Positions 36,805 to 48,896 are shown, counted from the stretch's first letter. The stretch is DNA of 64,000 nucleotides from Onthophagus taurus (GCF_036711975.1 NC_091972.1:26603001-26667000); one strand, 5' to 3'. Translations and numbers: made by a program. The notes: generated by a model from the sequence alone, not told the origin.

Positions 36805-39395
36805 TGTTAATAATAATAATAACATTTATTCAGCTTACAAATGTTTTACATGTAATAAAAGAAAATATAAAACAGATAAAGCACCGTCAAGAGAAAAAAT
36901 ATAAATACATACAAAACAAAGCAATGTATATAGAGAGAAAAAAAATTATATAGTTTACAAAACATCCATCTCCGAAAGTGGTAGTTGAAGAAACTCCTCC
37001 ACATCATAGAAATCGCCAGCCATCAGGATACGCCGCACAACTTTTTCGAAGCGACAATTAGTCATATTTTTTATTGGCAAAGGGCATTTATTATATAATT
37101 TCACGGCTAGGTGATTAATGCTGGTTTGTGAGATATTAATGCGATGGTAGGGAATCTGATAATGTGATTTATAACGGGTTTCATAGATATGAACATCAGA
37201 ACTTTTTGGAAATGAGGTTTTAGAGGAATGTACGTAAAAAAGACTCCTTAGGATAAAGAGGATAAGGTAAGTATCCTATGTTGTTGAAAAAGTGGTTTGC
37301 AACTAGCAGTACTCTTTTCACCTGCTAAGACCCGTAATGCTTTCTTTTGTTAAATAAAAATATCTTTGGCCGCCTGAGAATTCCCCCAAATCAGTATTCC
37401 GTACGACGCCCTACTATGAAAGTTGGCAAAGTAGGTTGCTCTAGCAGCCTCATAACCAGCTATAGCCCGTATGCGCCTGACCGTAAATATTGCTACAGCC
37501 AGGCATCTTTGAAGACATTCAACATGAAACTTCCAGCTTAGGTTTGACATAACATATATCCCCATGAATTTAATAGGTTCTTGCTCCCGTCCAGCAATTT
37601 TAGTTGTTAATAGTAGTTTTTGCGTCTTTTCCACATTAAGTTTCAACCTGTTGGTCCCAAACCATTCCGCAGCTTCGGCTATAACAACTTCTGACTTGTT
37701 TTCAAGTTCAACTCTATCTTTCGACGTTAGCACAAAAGATGTATCGTCAGCATATAAATAAATGTCATCACCTGAGATGTTAATAGTAAGATCATTTATG
37801 TAAATAATAAAGAGCATTGGGCCCAGAATTGATCCTTGTGGGACACCAGATATAATATTAGCAACATCCGAAGCTCGACCTTTCCACTCTACACACTGCA
37901 CTCTATTGTTAAGATAACTACGAATCATTTGATTTGGTAGAATTCTTATACCATAATGTTTCACTTTATCCAACAGAACTTCATGTTGGACGCAATCAAA
38001 GGCCTTTGACAAGTCACAACACAATAATTGAACATCCTTCTTCTCGTCAAACGCACGTGCTACAGCATCAACCAAGCTAGTTAGAACTGAAGTGGTAGAC
38101 TTTTGTCCCCGGTAACCGTGCTGAGCTTCATTAAATAATTTGTTAGTTTCCATATACTTAATAAATCTGCTTTTTAATAGAGATTCTAAGATTTTTGAAA
38201 AAACAGGAAGTATAGAAATAGGTCTATAGTTTTTATAATCATCTGGACTATCTGATTTGAAAACAGACCACTTGACCACTTTGGCCATTTTAAGTTCATC
38301 AGGAAATATGCCGTTTGTAAAGCAACAATTTACCACATAGTACTACTTATTAGTATAAAGAGTATAGCTAACACGTCAATAGCATTTTTAACAAGGTAGG
38401 TTGAGACGTTGTATATGTCAGGGTTTTTTTTATTCTGTAGGGAAAGGACCGTCTGGAGAATCTCATGTTCAGTAGTAGGCTTTAAGAAGAAGGAGGACTG
38501 TCGACTCCCGTTCAACATTCTGAAGACAAATACACTATGATTTAGATTAGGACCAGGGATAGTTTCGACTGTACTTACTGTACTTACGTTACTGCGATGC
38601 TGGAGAAATAACTATTGAAATTCTGAGCATCCAAACTGGAAAAGTAATTACTGTTATTTTCTTTCTTTCCTTTTAGCTCCTTGTTTATCAGCTGTCATAT
38701 AGCCTTTTGTTTATTGGTCGCAGTATTGATGATTTCGAGAATATGTTTTTGTTTTTCAGTCATGACCGTCGAATTATATTCTCTTCTAGTATTATTGTAA
38801 AGATCATTCACTTGAGCGTTCTTCGTTACTCTATTGATAGTATATAACACATCCAAACGTTTCTTAATTTCTTCAAGTTGTGGAGATAATCGTAAGAAAG
38901 TAGTACCCCCATGCGATTTTATTACTGTTTTTTCAGGAAAAGCCGAGATAAAACATTCCATAAAGTGGTCATGAAAAAACGAGTATTGCTGGTGTGGAAG
39001 CAGCAATGCCATTTCACACCAATGTACATCCTCCAAGAGTTGTCGGAATTTGTAAATATTAGCTGCATTAATTTTTCTTATAGTAATATATTGTTTTTTC
39101 TTAGTTTCAGATACATCCAGCAGAGTGAATATTTGGGCCAAATGGTCTGATAGATGCGGTTGAGTTGTTTCAGTATTATAATCCGTTATGAGAGAATTAA
39201 TAAAAAATTGATCAATACATCTACTTGTTAATTCCGTAATTCTAGTGGGTTCTGTGAAAACATAACTTAAATCAACCGAAAGCATATCAGTACATATTGC
39301 TCGTTTTCCAGAATTGTCAGAAATAAAATCGACATTCCAATCCCCAGATACCACTATACGGTGTTGTGCATAACCTTACGAAATTCGTTTAACCT
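36805..39395 (-). mobile_element. 5'-truncated LINE (jockey/CR1-type), inactive
   Basis: Minus strand, from the end of an apurinic-type endonuclease to the 3' tail. Endonuclease C-terminus VSGDWNVDF...LSDHLAQ (39354 to about 39130) is followed by a linker, then RT. RT blocks are KPTTEHEILQTV, YKNYRPISILPVFSKILE, HGYRGQKSTTSVLT, LLCCDLSKAFDCV, SGVPQGSILGPMLF and YLYADDTSFVLT (catalytic DD, about 37750). The thumb runs to a TAA at 37350 that interrupts the frame. Text continues in frame to a second stop at about 36957. The 3' end near 36805 has an ATT-type microsatellite tail ((TTA)n read on the minus strand). A frameshift lies near 38340. The clade is from general resemblance only. Confidence 0.88.
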
Positions 39396-40200
39396 CCCCT
39401 GGGGCTGACCAGGGGAGTTTGAAACGTTCCTCTGTTCCAACCGTTATACAATATTATATAAGGTATACTATACTTAACCTATGCCTATATGTAATACTAG
39501 TTTGAGTACAGTAGGCTGTTACCGATAAAACCTGGGCTTCATAGTGTTATTTTTTCGTCTCAATTAAACAAATATATTGGTTCACCCTTTAATAAATTTT
39601 AAACTTTGTTTGTAATGAATCTATCTCCTACGATAATTTAGAAAATTTTATGATTTTATCTTTTTTCTATTTTGGTAATAAGTATATTATACGAATTTTT
39701 ACAAAAATAAAAATTTAAAAACTTCGGCTATAAGATAATAATGTAAAGAGACCATATGTAAAAGAAAAAATAAGATCGAGCTGAGCTAACGTACGTCTTT
39801 CGTGTTTTATTTTTATTAAATCGTTTATGTTTGAAGCGAAATAAAACAATATATTAATTATTATAGTATTATTAAATTAAACTAAATTTATTTGCTTAAT
39901 TAATAATTATTAGTGGATAACAAACTGAACGGTTAGTATAAGAAGTGGGTCAGTAAAATAAAGGTATAATTTAACTTTACTATAAATGAGTTGTTGTGGT
40001 ACCACCCATTTAATAGACGTTAACCTAAATTGTAGTAGGGTAAACGCACCAGTGTTTGACCTGTTAAGGATTTTTTAATGTCAGTGTTTGACCGAGCCAT
40101 ATTATTTTTCTTGTAGATCCCTCTGCCTTTACTTAAAATGATCAAAATATGATTAAATACACATCTGATTCATTTAAACTTACTTACCCTACATATAAGT
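39396..40200. other. No recognised feature
   Basis: AT-rich sequence between the LINE and the GA-rich terminal-type repeats. No ORF or repeat end was recognised. Confidence 0.5.
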
Positions 40201-40675
40201 AGTATAGATTCGCCGATTCTAGAACCTCCTCCTCGAACCTGCGTTCTAGGAGGAGGTTCTTGAATCGGCAAATTTTTTGGGGGTCAGAGGAGGTTCGATG
40301 AGGAGAGGAGGTTCTTGAATCGGCGATTCTTTTAGGGGTCGGAGGAGATTCGATGAGGAGAGGAGGAGGTCAATTAACTTGAGAAGGTCATGTTATTTTG
40401 ACGAAATTATTAAAAATTTATCTTTATTTATTTAGGTCATGTTATTTTGAGAAAGTTATTAAAAATTTACCTTTATATGTAACCTGTTTACCTAGATGAA
40501 AACAATGACTATGTTTATCCTTCGACGTTTCTCAATGAACTGTTAGAACATGTCTTCGATATATCTTTTAACTTATTATACACAAAAAGGTATATTTTTT
40601 TTATTTTATTATGTAAAGGTATACGGGGCTTTAAAATATGCGAGGAGGTTCTTAAATCGGCAAATTTTTTGGGGG
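40200..40675 (+). repeat. GA-rich minisatellite at left Polinton edge
   Basis: Several degenerate copies of a unit like GAGGAGGTTCTTGAATCGGC, followed by AAATTTTTTGGGGG, at 40205-40390. One more copy follows ATTATGTAAAGGTATACGGG at 40608. A short hairpin (TAGAACCTCCTCCT/AGGAGGAGGTTCTT) sits at about 40220-40260. Confidence 0.75.
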
Positions 40676-41740
40676 ATACGTTCGAGGTATACGGAGTTTA
40701 AAAATATACATCTATACAAACGCACTCGATGCATCATTCTCCTCCCAATAAGTTTCAGGAGCGGTGAGGGTTTATAAACGCCTGCGAAATGTGGTATTGA
40801 CGTAGTTCTTTCATAACAAGTAGAAGTGTACAACATTAAATTGTAAAATGGTCGTGTGTGAGGATTGTGGAAAAAGTTTTACTCGAGTTGACAATTTAAA
40901 AAGGCATCAACGATTATCTTGTATTGGCAAGAGAATCAAGCTTGACGCACCGCAAATTCCAAAAGCAGTAAAATGTGAGGCTTGCGATGATTATGTAAAT
41001 AGACAATGTTACTCTGCACATTTACGAAGCAACGCACATAAGCGTAACGCTTTTGTTATAATCGATGACGGAGTGGAGAGAATAGCTGGAGCATTCGGCG
41101 ATAAAATCGTCAGTTATCGAAAAAGTGAAGAAGGTTTTTTTGTGGATTTGGATGAATTTTCACATAGAATTCGAGACAAAATACTAAATCTGATACAAAG
41201 CGCAATCGATATTCACCGAAATGTAAAATTAAATATGGAATGTTTTGGTTTGTATTTTTTACAATCAAAGGAAGACTCTGAAACAAAATCATTCAATACG
41301 AAAAATAAGGTAGTATCATTAGCGTCGGATCTGTATAAAATATATAAGGAATTTATTGATGAAATTTCATCAAAAATGACAGAATTCCAGGAACGAGATT
41401 CAGGTAAGCGTAATGAGACATAACATACTTATGCATTAAAAAATAAATGTTTCAATCTTTTATTTAGGATGGACTTTAATGCAAATCCTCTGTATGGAGT
41501 TAAATTTAAACAAATATAATCCTATAAAAGCATCTAATTACACCGATTTACCGTCGCAAATAAAAGCAAAGCATGCTATGATAAATATACAAAACGCGGA
41601 TGATGCATGTTTTGCATGGGCTTTGATTGTGTGGTTCTCATCCGATTTTCCTAACATAACCTCTAAATCATTTCAAGCCATACAAGTATTCAAGTGATTT
41701 ATACGTTAAGTTGGTGTGTTAAAGAAGCAACAAATCATAA

Positions 41741-42570
41741 TGCCGAAAGTAGGTTTTTCTAAGGCCGAATTGCTTGAAATGTGGATATTAATATCTAACC
41801 AGCTAGTGGCTGACGGGAAAGTTGTTTTTTGCAACGCCTGTTCCAAACAAGTACGTATAAATTAAAGTTTTTTGAAAGCTTTTTTCTAGAACTCGTTGAT
41901 TTTTAAGGTGGCGTGTAATCATATATTATACAACAAGACGATCGAAAATACTCGATAATACGAGACGTATTGCCTGAAACACCACGAGACCGAAGGTCGA
42001 GTGGTGTTTTTTAAGGCAATATGTCGAGATTCGAGTATTTTCGATTGTCGTGTTGTATATGGCTAGACTATTTCACGAATAAAAAATATACATATTTTTA
42101 GGATTCTGATATTTTTTTAATAAATTACATTGATTGTTATGGAAACACGCATGGATGTCTCGAAATTAATGAAATGTCAAACAAGCGATAATACAAAGGT
42201 TCGTATTACAGCGATAATACAAAGGTTCGTATTATCGTTCTCCATGGTTACGGCCAAATAACCGCTGAAATACTCGCAATTGACGGAAAACCCCGAATTC
42301 CTATTGGCTGTTAACGAAATGAATGAAATAGTCAAAGATATCAAATTGATCAGCATTTATCGACAACTCTCCACCAAGAATCGGAAAAAAGATCAGGTAG
42401 CAAATTAAACCAAAGTTTTATTTCTGATGCAATACCTGAATCATCACAACAAATCGCTGGAAATGAGTTTTTTTTTTCGATTTATGCAACGCCATGGCCC
42501 AATCAAATATACCATGGAACAAATTAGCTAATTGGAAAATCCAGAAACTTTACTATTTCAAATTTATAGC
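41741..42570 (+). pseudogene. CGGBP1/hAT-like zinc-finger gene fragments
   Basis: Two plus-strand pieces look like one broken transposon-derived gene. An N-terminal exon (41741-41851) ends with the Cys pair GKVVFCNACSKQ before a GTACGT donor. A later piece (42340-42570) contains DQHLSTTLHQESEKRSGSK, NQSFISDAIPESSQQIAG, and DLCNAMAQSNIPWNKLAN after a poly-T frameshift. The order and text resemble CGGBP1-like proteins derived from hAT transposases, from memory of that family. Fold-back DNA at 41910-42345 separates the pieces. The fragments lie in the disrupted part of the Polinton polymerase gene. Confidence 0.5.
41915..42345. repeat. Fold-back sequence with tandem 26-bp repeat
   Basis: The left arm (about 41925-41988, containing GATCGAAAATACTCGA) pairs with 41999-42062 (TCGAGTATTTTCGATTG) around CACGAGACCGAAGGTCGAG. 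A unit GCGATAATACAAAGGTTCGT is repeated twice in tandem at about 42185-42236. TIR-like GAAATAGTC elements lie near both edges. Probably a MITE of unknown family. Confidence 0.6.
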
Positions 42571-42599
42571 TCTTGTAGTTGTAAATAATATCTTTTTAT

Positions 42600-43930
42600 G
42601 CTGTTTTGCAATCTTTATATATTATATTTATATACTATTTGTTACAATCAATTTGACCATCAAAAATTACTATACTTTGTAGGTTGCACCGAAACAGCAT
42701 CAAAAATACTAGGAGTCCCACCAACATCACTCAGGGTGGAACTGGAAAACAGAACCTTATTGATAATCCTCAAAGGAAAACCATTATTGATAAAAACTTT
42801 CTTAAGTTTAGCAAGAGCTTCAGTTTGAAATCTAGTGTTGCAAATTTTCAGAATTCTGTTTTTCATTCCCACCAGAGTGTTGATCTTATGATTAAACGAA
42901 TGACTTGAATAAAAGTTAATGTAGCGACCCGAATATGTAGGCTTGGTGTACCAGTCAATGACTATAGAGGCGTTCTCACGAATAACCTTACAATCAAGGA
43001 ACGGGACAAAATTATCCTTTTCCGTCTCAACAGTGAATTGAATGTTACTATTAAACGAATTAAAGACCGTCAAAATGTGGGAACACTAGTGATAATATCA
43101 TCAACAAATTTTTTAATGAATGGTAATTCAAACTCTAACTGAGGAATAACACCATCAAGAACAAAGTCCATAACTATAAGAGCTAAAATAGGACTTATAG
43201 GTGAACCCATAGGTGTACCAAACTTCTGCAAATAAACTTGATCATTAAATGAAAAGTAGGTGTTCTCAAAAACAAACTTTAAAAGGTTTCAGAGGAAAAC
43301 TTACAGTTATCCTTAATCAAATCCCATTTATCTTTAACAATGTTGAGAATTAAATCTAAGGGTATATTAGTGAACAAGCTCACCACATCAAGAGAAATAA
43401 TGACATAGTCTGATGGAAGTTGAAAGCCTTTTATGTAGTTAACAGTTTTTTGGTCTTAATGAGTAGTCGAGAATTGTTTTGATGAACTTCAACTACCCCG
43501 ATTTAATTTAACTATGATGTAAGTAAATTTAAAAGTTGTTTTTTCATGTAGTAACTTCGGTGGTTTTTTCTAGTAATTGCCTGTAGAAGAAACAATAAAG
43601 TTTCGAAATATTGCAAGTAATAAGTTAGTTACTTTTTGTGTCTGATCCCCGCACCCACTAATCCTACCGTATTATATTCAGAACGTCATGTTCCAACTTG
43701 CTCATGAAAATTTGAGCAGCATTACGTCCGCGATATATTTCAAACTTCGACAATGATTCGTCATAAGAACATTTTATATAATATGCAAATGCATAAGGTT
43801 CGTGTTTGAAACATTAGTGGTTTTTTCTAGTAATTGCGTGTAGAAGAAACAATAAAGTGTCGAAATATTGCAAGTAATAAGTTAGTTACTTTTTGTGTCT
43901 GATCGCCGCACCCACTAATCCTACCGTATT
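42600..43930 (-). mobile_element. Penelope-like element fragment with direct terminal repeats
   Basis: Minus-strand RT text in two frames. VVSLFTNIPLDLILNIVKDK (about 43370-43410) is followed by QKFGTPMGSPISPILALIVM (about 43190-43240), KKFVDDIITSVP, FTVETEKDNFVPFLDCKVI, WYTKPTYSGRYINFYSSH and KLKKVFINNGFP (42800-43070). This is the palm and thumb of a Penelope-like RT. The GIY-YIG domain is absent. Two 114-bp direct repeats (43560-43673, 43817-43930) on the upstream side look like its pseudo-LTRs. Inserted in the Polinton polymerase gene. Confidence 0.85.
43560..43930. repeat. Pair of 114-bp direct repeats flanking an inverted polymerase piece
   Basis: The copies at 43560-43673 and 43817-43930 differ at only a few bases; both begin GTGGTTTTTTCTAGTAATTG and end CACTAATCCTACCGTATT. 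Between them, 43674-43816 reads on the minus strand as Polinton polymerase text (HEPYAFAYYIKCSYDESLSK and FEIYRGRNAAQIF). Confidence 0.88.
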
Positions 43931-46342
43931 GTCAACAGTTTTTGCAATCAAAAACTCCGCCTAGCGTTGTTCTGAATATATACAAAAATTATTTAAGCCA
44001 ATCAAAAGAATTGCTCCCATTACCACCTATAGATAGATTAATACATGAGATGTAGGATATCTGTCACATTTGTTCGCACAAAATAAAAGAAGGTAATAAA
44101 GTATGAGATCATGATCACCTAATTGGGTTGTATAGAGGACCCGCACATGCTGTATGTAACATCAATTATCAATTACCAAAGTTCATAACTATATTTTTTC
44201 ACAATCTTTCGAACTACGATTGTCATATGTTTGTGAAAGATATGGCATTAAAAGAAGAAGACGTGGATGTTATAGCACAGAATAAAGAAAAGTACATATC
44301 ATTTTCGAAAAAAATTATCGTGAAAACATTGACAGCAAGGGAAAGCTAAGGCGGGTTCATATGAAATTGAAATTTGTGGATTCATTTAGGTTTATGGCTT
44401 TATCGCTAGAGAAGTTGGGTTCATTTTTGGAAGACAACCAATGCGTTCAAATCAGAAAATATTTCAGGACCGAAGAACAGTTTCGACATATACGACAGAA
44501 AGGAGTTTTTCCGTATTCCGTTGTAGATTCATTCGAAAAGCTGAATCTTACCGCTCTACCAGATCGAAATAGTTTTTACAATCAATTATGCGACGATAGT
44601 ATAACCGAAGAAAATTATTGTCGTGCACAAACGGTGTGGAACTTATGTAACTGTCGCACTTTAGGCGAATATAGCGATATTTATTTAACGTCTGACGTTT
44701 TACTTTTGGCGGACGTGTTTGAGAATTTCCGAACCATCTCGATGAAGTACTACTCTTTGGATCCATGTCATTACTTCACAGCGCCGGGCTTCGGTTGGGA
44801 TGCGTTATTACGAATGAGAGGGGTAAAATTAGTTCTATTAACGGACATAGACATGTTACACTTCTTTAAAAATGGTATTCGCGGTGGATTAAGTATGTGC
44901 ACTAAACGCAGTGCGAAGGCTAACAATAAATTAATGATGGAATTTGATGAAACCAAAGACCCATCTTATATTTTGTATCTCGACGCTACGAATTTGTATG
45001 GACACGCAATGAGACGAAAATTACAGACGGGAGGATTTCGATGGCTATCAGATGAGGAGATTCAAAAGTTAGATATTTACAATACGGAAGACGATTCCGA
45101 AAAGGGTTACGTGTTCGAGGTAGATTTAGAGTATCCGGAAGCAATACATGATGAACACAACGATTTACCATTTTGTCCAGAACGGATTGTACCCCCAGGT
45201 TCAAAAAATGCAAAGTTAATAGCAAATTTGGAAAATAAAACAAAATACATCATTCATTACGTGAATCTAAAGCAGTGTCTCAAGTTCGGATTGAAACTAA
45301 CGAAGATTTACAGAGTATTAGAATTTAAACAATCCAACTGGATGCGGAGCTACATCGATTTCAATTCCGATAAACGTGCGAAAGCTAAGAATGAATTTGA
45401 AAAAAATCATTACAAAGCAATGAATAACATCGTATACGGTAAGACAATGGAAAATGTCGAAAAGCGAGTGGATATAAGACTAGTTACCCACTGGGAATGT
45501 CGTCATAAGAAACCGGGTGTGGAAGCCCTAATAGCTAAACCAAATTTTAAATCTTCAAAAATATTTTGCGATAATTCGATAGCCGTTCAATTGAACGTCG
45601 CGGAAGTTCGTTATTGCTAACCGCTGTATGTGGGTTTCAGTATATTAGAGCTTTCGAAAACCGTAATGTACAGCTTCTTCTATGATTACTTAAAAGTTAA
45701 ATATGGAAATAACACAACACTTTTATACACCGATACTGACTCCCTCATCCTAGAAATTACTACTCCCAATGTATATGAGGATATAAAAGAAAATATTGAA
45801 TTTTTTGATACGTCCAATTATCCGTTAGAGAATATACACAATATTCCTCGCGGTCGATCTGTGTTGGGAAGAATGAAAGATGAATATCCAAACAGGTGCA
45901 TAACGTCATTTGTTGGAACAGGAGCTAAAGCGTACTGCATCACCTTGTTGAATGATAATGTAAAAAAGGCTAAAGGAGTAAAGAAATATGTTATAGATAA
46001 ACATTTAAGCGTGACCGATTATAAACGTGTGGTTGAATGTGGCGGATCGATTCATAAAAAAATGTACATTTTTAAGACCGAATTTCATACTATGTATACC
46101 GAATTAAAGAATGAAATTGCTCTTTCATCGTGCGATGATAAACGATACATATTACCGAACGGATGTAATACTTTGGCGTGGGGTCATTGGTTGATAAAAA
46201 GATTGAATGCGAATAAATGAATTTAATTTTAGAAAAAAAATTGCAAAAGAATAATAATAATAATAATGTATTTGTATTGTTCGATTGTTAATAAACTCTT
46301 GTGAACTTTTATATAGGTCTTTATATGTATATACTTTATACT

Positions 46343-47220
46343 TTATAGTCGTAACCATTTCACAAACACTTGATTTCCTTTTCGCCGTAGCACTTTTTCC
46401 ACCAAGTAGACGTCAGGATATTTAACTTTTTGTAATTCTTCTCGATAAAAACCACCCATAATTTTTTCATTGGATGCATCTTTGAGCAGATATGTTGTTG
46501 GGAAAGTATTACGAACAGAATGTATTGTAAACACTTCGTTAGACCAATTGGGAGTATAGTTTTTGGTGAAGGCGTGTCGATGCTTGCTCACTCTGACGTG
46601 ATCACCGATATTAAATTTTTTAGTATAAGGATCAGCAATTTTGATGTAATTATAAACAGTTTTTAACAGTGTCGGTGCGTTTCTGTTATTTACCTCGCTA
46701 GGTTTCATTCCTATCGTCCTATGTACTTGGTTGTTATAATCCAGAATTAATTTGGGAAGCAATTCCAACCAACGATAGTTACCTTGCATACTAAATTCTT
46801 TCCACATTTTTTCTATTATTGTTCTATTAAACCGTTCAACAATAGAACTCTTTAAATTGGAAAATGAACTGTAGTGATTGATGTAATATCGTGACATGAG
46901 CTTCTTAAAATCCTCATTGTAAAATTCTTTTCCGTTGTCCGTTTGCAGATTCTTCGGTATGTTTTTCCGCTTTTCCGATAGAATTGTTTCCATAGCTCGC
47001 GTAACTTCTTTGCCAGTTTTGTTTTTTAGTGGTACAGACCATCCATACTTTGAGAAAGCATTAATAACTGTTAGAATATACTTAAAATTACCATTTGCTT
47101 TTGAATAAGGTATCATCTCCACTAAATCAGCTTAAAATAAGTCCGTTAAACCTTTAATAATAACACATCTGCGTTTATAATTTTTCCTCACGGACGCGTG
47201 CAACTCGTTTACTACGGATC
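46343..47220 (-). pseudogene. Polinton retroviral-type integrase, one nonsense codon
   Basis: Integrase (rve fold) that inserts the element. The upstream part (47220 to about 47125) reads VRKNYKRRCVIIKGL before a TAA that interrupts the frame just before ADLVEM, which supplies the first catalytic Asp. The open frame 47122-46343 contains YILTVINAFSKYGWSVPLKN, then LQTDNGKEFYN (second Asp) and SSIVERFNRTIIEKMW (catalytic Glu), then an SH3-like region (FNIGDHVRVSKHRHAF). A chromodomain-like C-terminus (YLVEKVLRRKGNQVFVKWL) is cut short by a stop. It sits tail-to-tail with polymerase B, 122 bp apart. Confidence 0.9.
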
Positions 47221-47232
47221 TTTTAATATCGC

Positions 47233-47658
47233 TTATTTTCTGGATATTTCAATGAGCAGTTCTACCATAAATGGTTTCTTGAGTAAAGTGGTCTTCGTTG
47301 TGGGTTTGCAAACTATTTTATCTTCAAAGGAGAGAACATTTAACTTTTTATTTGGATCGAAGATACTCCCGTTAATAATCATTTCAACGTCTCCTTCAAA
47401 TCGGTGATGCACTATTTCACCAATATAGAAAAAGTTTATATATTTACTTACGTAACCTAAATTTTGAATAATGTAATAATTATCCGTTGTATCCGTAGTT
47501 CCATCTCCGCTAAACGTAAGTATTGTTGGTTGTTTGAAATATCGTTGTACGTTTTCACGTTTATTAAAATGAGCAGCAATGTTGTGTCCGTGTACGTGTT
47601 TACCAAACTTATCGATCGTCATACTAGACGAATGTTTTCCGAACTTGCTTAAACTCAT
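47233..47658 (-). CDS. Polinton-associated protein, unknown function
   Basis: A 141-aa frame beginning MSLSKFGKHSSSMTIDKFGK. It is predicted beta-rich in its second half, with no transmembrane segment or catalytic motif that I recognise. Its place between integrase and the 387-aa ORF, on the same strand, and its open frame suggest a real Polinton gene. Function is unknown; a structural or virion role is only a guess from context. Confidence 0.7.
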   Translation of the reverse strand: MSLSKFGKHSSSMTIDKFGKHVHGHNIAAHFNKRENVQRYFKQPTILTFSGDGTTDTTDNYYIIQNLGYVSKYINFFYIGEIVHHRFEGDVEMIINGSIFDPNKKLNVLSFEDKIVCKPTTKTTLLKKPFMVELLIEISRK

Positions 47659-47732
47659 CTTCTCTAGTTCATAAACGTCGGTGGTTTAAAACAAAAGATG
47701 TGAGAGTCGTTTTTTAGATTTATGATAATATT

Positions 47733-48896
47733 TTAACGTATAATCTCGGCCTCTGTTAGCTCCGATATTATCGATGATATTTCATTGACATGTGCAGAAT
47801 GACCTGCCGTTTGCGAGGCCATCAACAAACGCAGTCTATCGACAAGTTCGTTGGGATCGTCCCAGTACTCGTATTCGATAAGAGCCCCAGGGACGACTTG
47901 TTTTTGTAATACACCACCGACTTTTTTCTTCGGATTCGGCCAGTATTTAGCCCAATGCACCTTGGGTTTGTTACCTTCAACGATAGGCTTGATAATATTC
48001 TGAAATTTCTCACTGTCGTCCTCAGTAGTCATACCTGCCTCTGGAATGTAATTAATGTACGGAGCATTTGAACGTAGTAAGATATCTTTGTAGTTGCGCA
48101 TGTCCTGAATTGTAAATTTGCCCGGTTCGTTTTTAAATAGTAAATCATATAAACCAACGGTTCCCGTATATTTGAAGTTTCCAACGTGAATATCCTGATC
48201 CTCAAAGTGAACAGGACTGACTCCAATGTAGAAACCTTCGAGAGTTTCGCGAACACCGTATAAACGATCATAATCATCTTTTAAATCAGTTGTTAAACCA
48301 ACAATATACGTTCTGGGCAAAGGATGAAACTGACTCAAAGCGGCTTGTACCTCTGGAGACTCCAATCTTTCTTCTATTTCATCTTTAAGTCGTTCTATTC
48401 GATTATGTGCGTCCAAAATAAGAGTTCCGGTATCCTCGCTAGAATCGAGGAGTTCTTCTTCTTCGCCCGATGGAACTTCATATACTTCTTCTTCTGCATG
48501 AGCTAATGGACCAAGAGGAGAAGACGTGGGAGAAGATACCAACCTTTTTTCAGGAGTCGATGTAGCAAATTTTCGTCGCTGTTCTTTTAATGGAACTTTC
48601 GGTTTTCGAATAAAATATTCGGTCTCGGTTTTAGCTGGTACGTCAGAAATATCCGGCGAGTAACGTTGTATCTTAGATATCAATTTTTCTTCTTTTGGAG
48701 ATAAACTTCGTTTTGGAATGGATAGTAAAGGCGCAGTGTCAAGTTTTGCGACAATATCCTGTAACGGTCTCGCGATGGGTGCATATGCGGTTTCCGACCG
48801 AATCCTTGACTCCTCTAAGTCCTCTTTTAAAGAACGAATTTTGTCTCTCACAACTTCTCGTGCTGCGATAAGTTCTGCAGCTATCGTCTTGTTCAT
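47733..48896 (-). CDS. Polinton-associated protein with C-terminal conserved domain
   Basis: A 387-aa intact frame. The N-terminal part (1 to about 60) is helical/coiled-coil (AREVVRDKIRSLKEDLEESR). The middle is charged and Ser/Pro-rich with an acidic patch (SGEEEELLDSSED, about 145-155). The C-terminal half is a conserved domain with RLYGVRETLEGFYIGVSPV, KYTGTVGLYDLLFKNEPG and MRNYKDILLRSNA, followed by a YWPNPKKKVGG basic stretch. This resembles a domain of unknown function common in arthropod Polinton proteins (I believe DUF8207; the name needs checking). It lies 74 bp upstream of the 141-aa ORF, same strand. A virion or DNA-packaging role is plausible but unproven. Confidence 0.8.
   Translation of the reverse strand: MNKTIAAELIAAREVVRDKIRSLKEDLEESRIRSETAYAPIARPLQDIVAKLDTAPLLSIPKRSLSPKEEKLISKIQRYSPDISDVPAKTETEYFIRKPKVPLKEQRRKFATSTPEKRLVSSPTSSPLGPLAHAEEEVYEVPSGEEEELLDSSEDTGTLILDAHNRIERLKDEIEERLESPEVQAALSQFHPLPRTYIVGLTTDLKDDYDRLYGVRETLEGFYIGVSPVHFEDQDIHVGNFKYTGTVGLYDLLFKNEPGKFTIQDMRNYKDILLRSNAPYINYIPEAGMTTEDDSEKFQNIIKPIVEGNKPKVHWAKYWPNPKKKVGGVLQKQVVPGALIEYEYWDDPNELVDRLRLLMASQTAGHSAHVNEISSIISELTEAEIIR

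Larger units (their letters stand above)
40848..46220 (+). pseudogene. Polinton DNA polymerase B, disrupted
   Basis: A family B polymerase for replication of the element itself. The N-terminus has C2H2-like fingers (CEDCGKSFTRVDNLKRHQ, residues 4-21; C.AC..YVNRQCYSAHL). Exon 1 ends at 41404 and a 63-bp GT-AG intron (41405-41467) joins it in frame to 41468-41697. The frame is then lost to inserted elements until about 43975. Downstream pieces show CNINYQLPKF and FFHNLSNYDCHMF (44150-44240). Motif A is YLDATNLYGHAM (44970-45005), motif B is NHYKAMNNIVYGKT (about 45405-45445), and motif C is LLYTDTDSLIL (about 45720-45750). Breaks are stops near 44060 and 44105, a frameshift at about 44350, and one in-frame TAA at 45618-45620. 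Part of the exonuclease region is present only in inverted orientation at 43674-43816. Confidence 0.9.

Noticed and set aside
36805-36850. Simple microsatellite (ATT)n
   Set aside because: It is the 3' tail of the LINE rather than an independent repeat.
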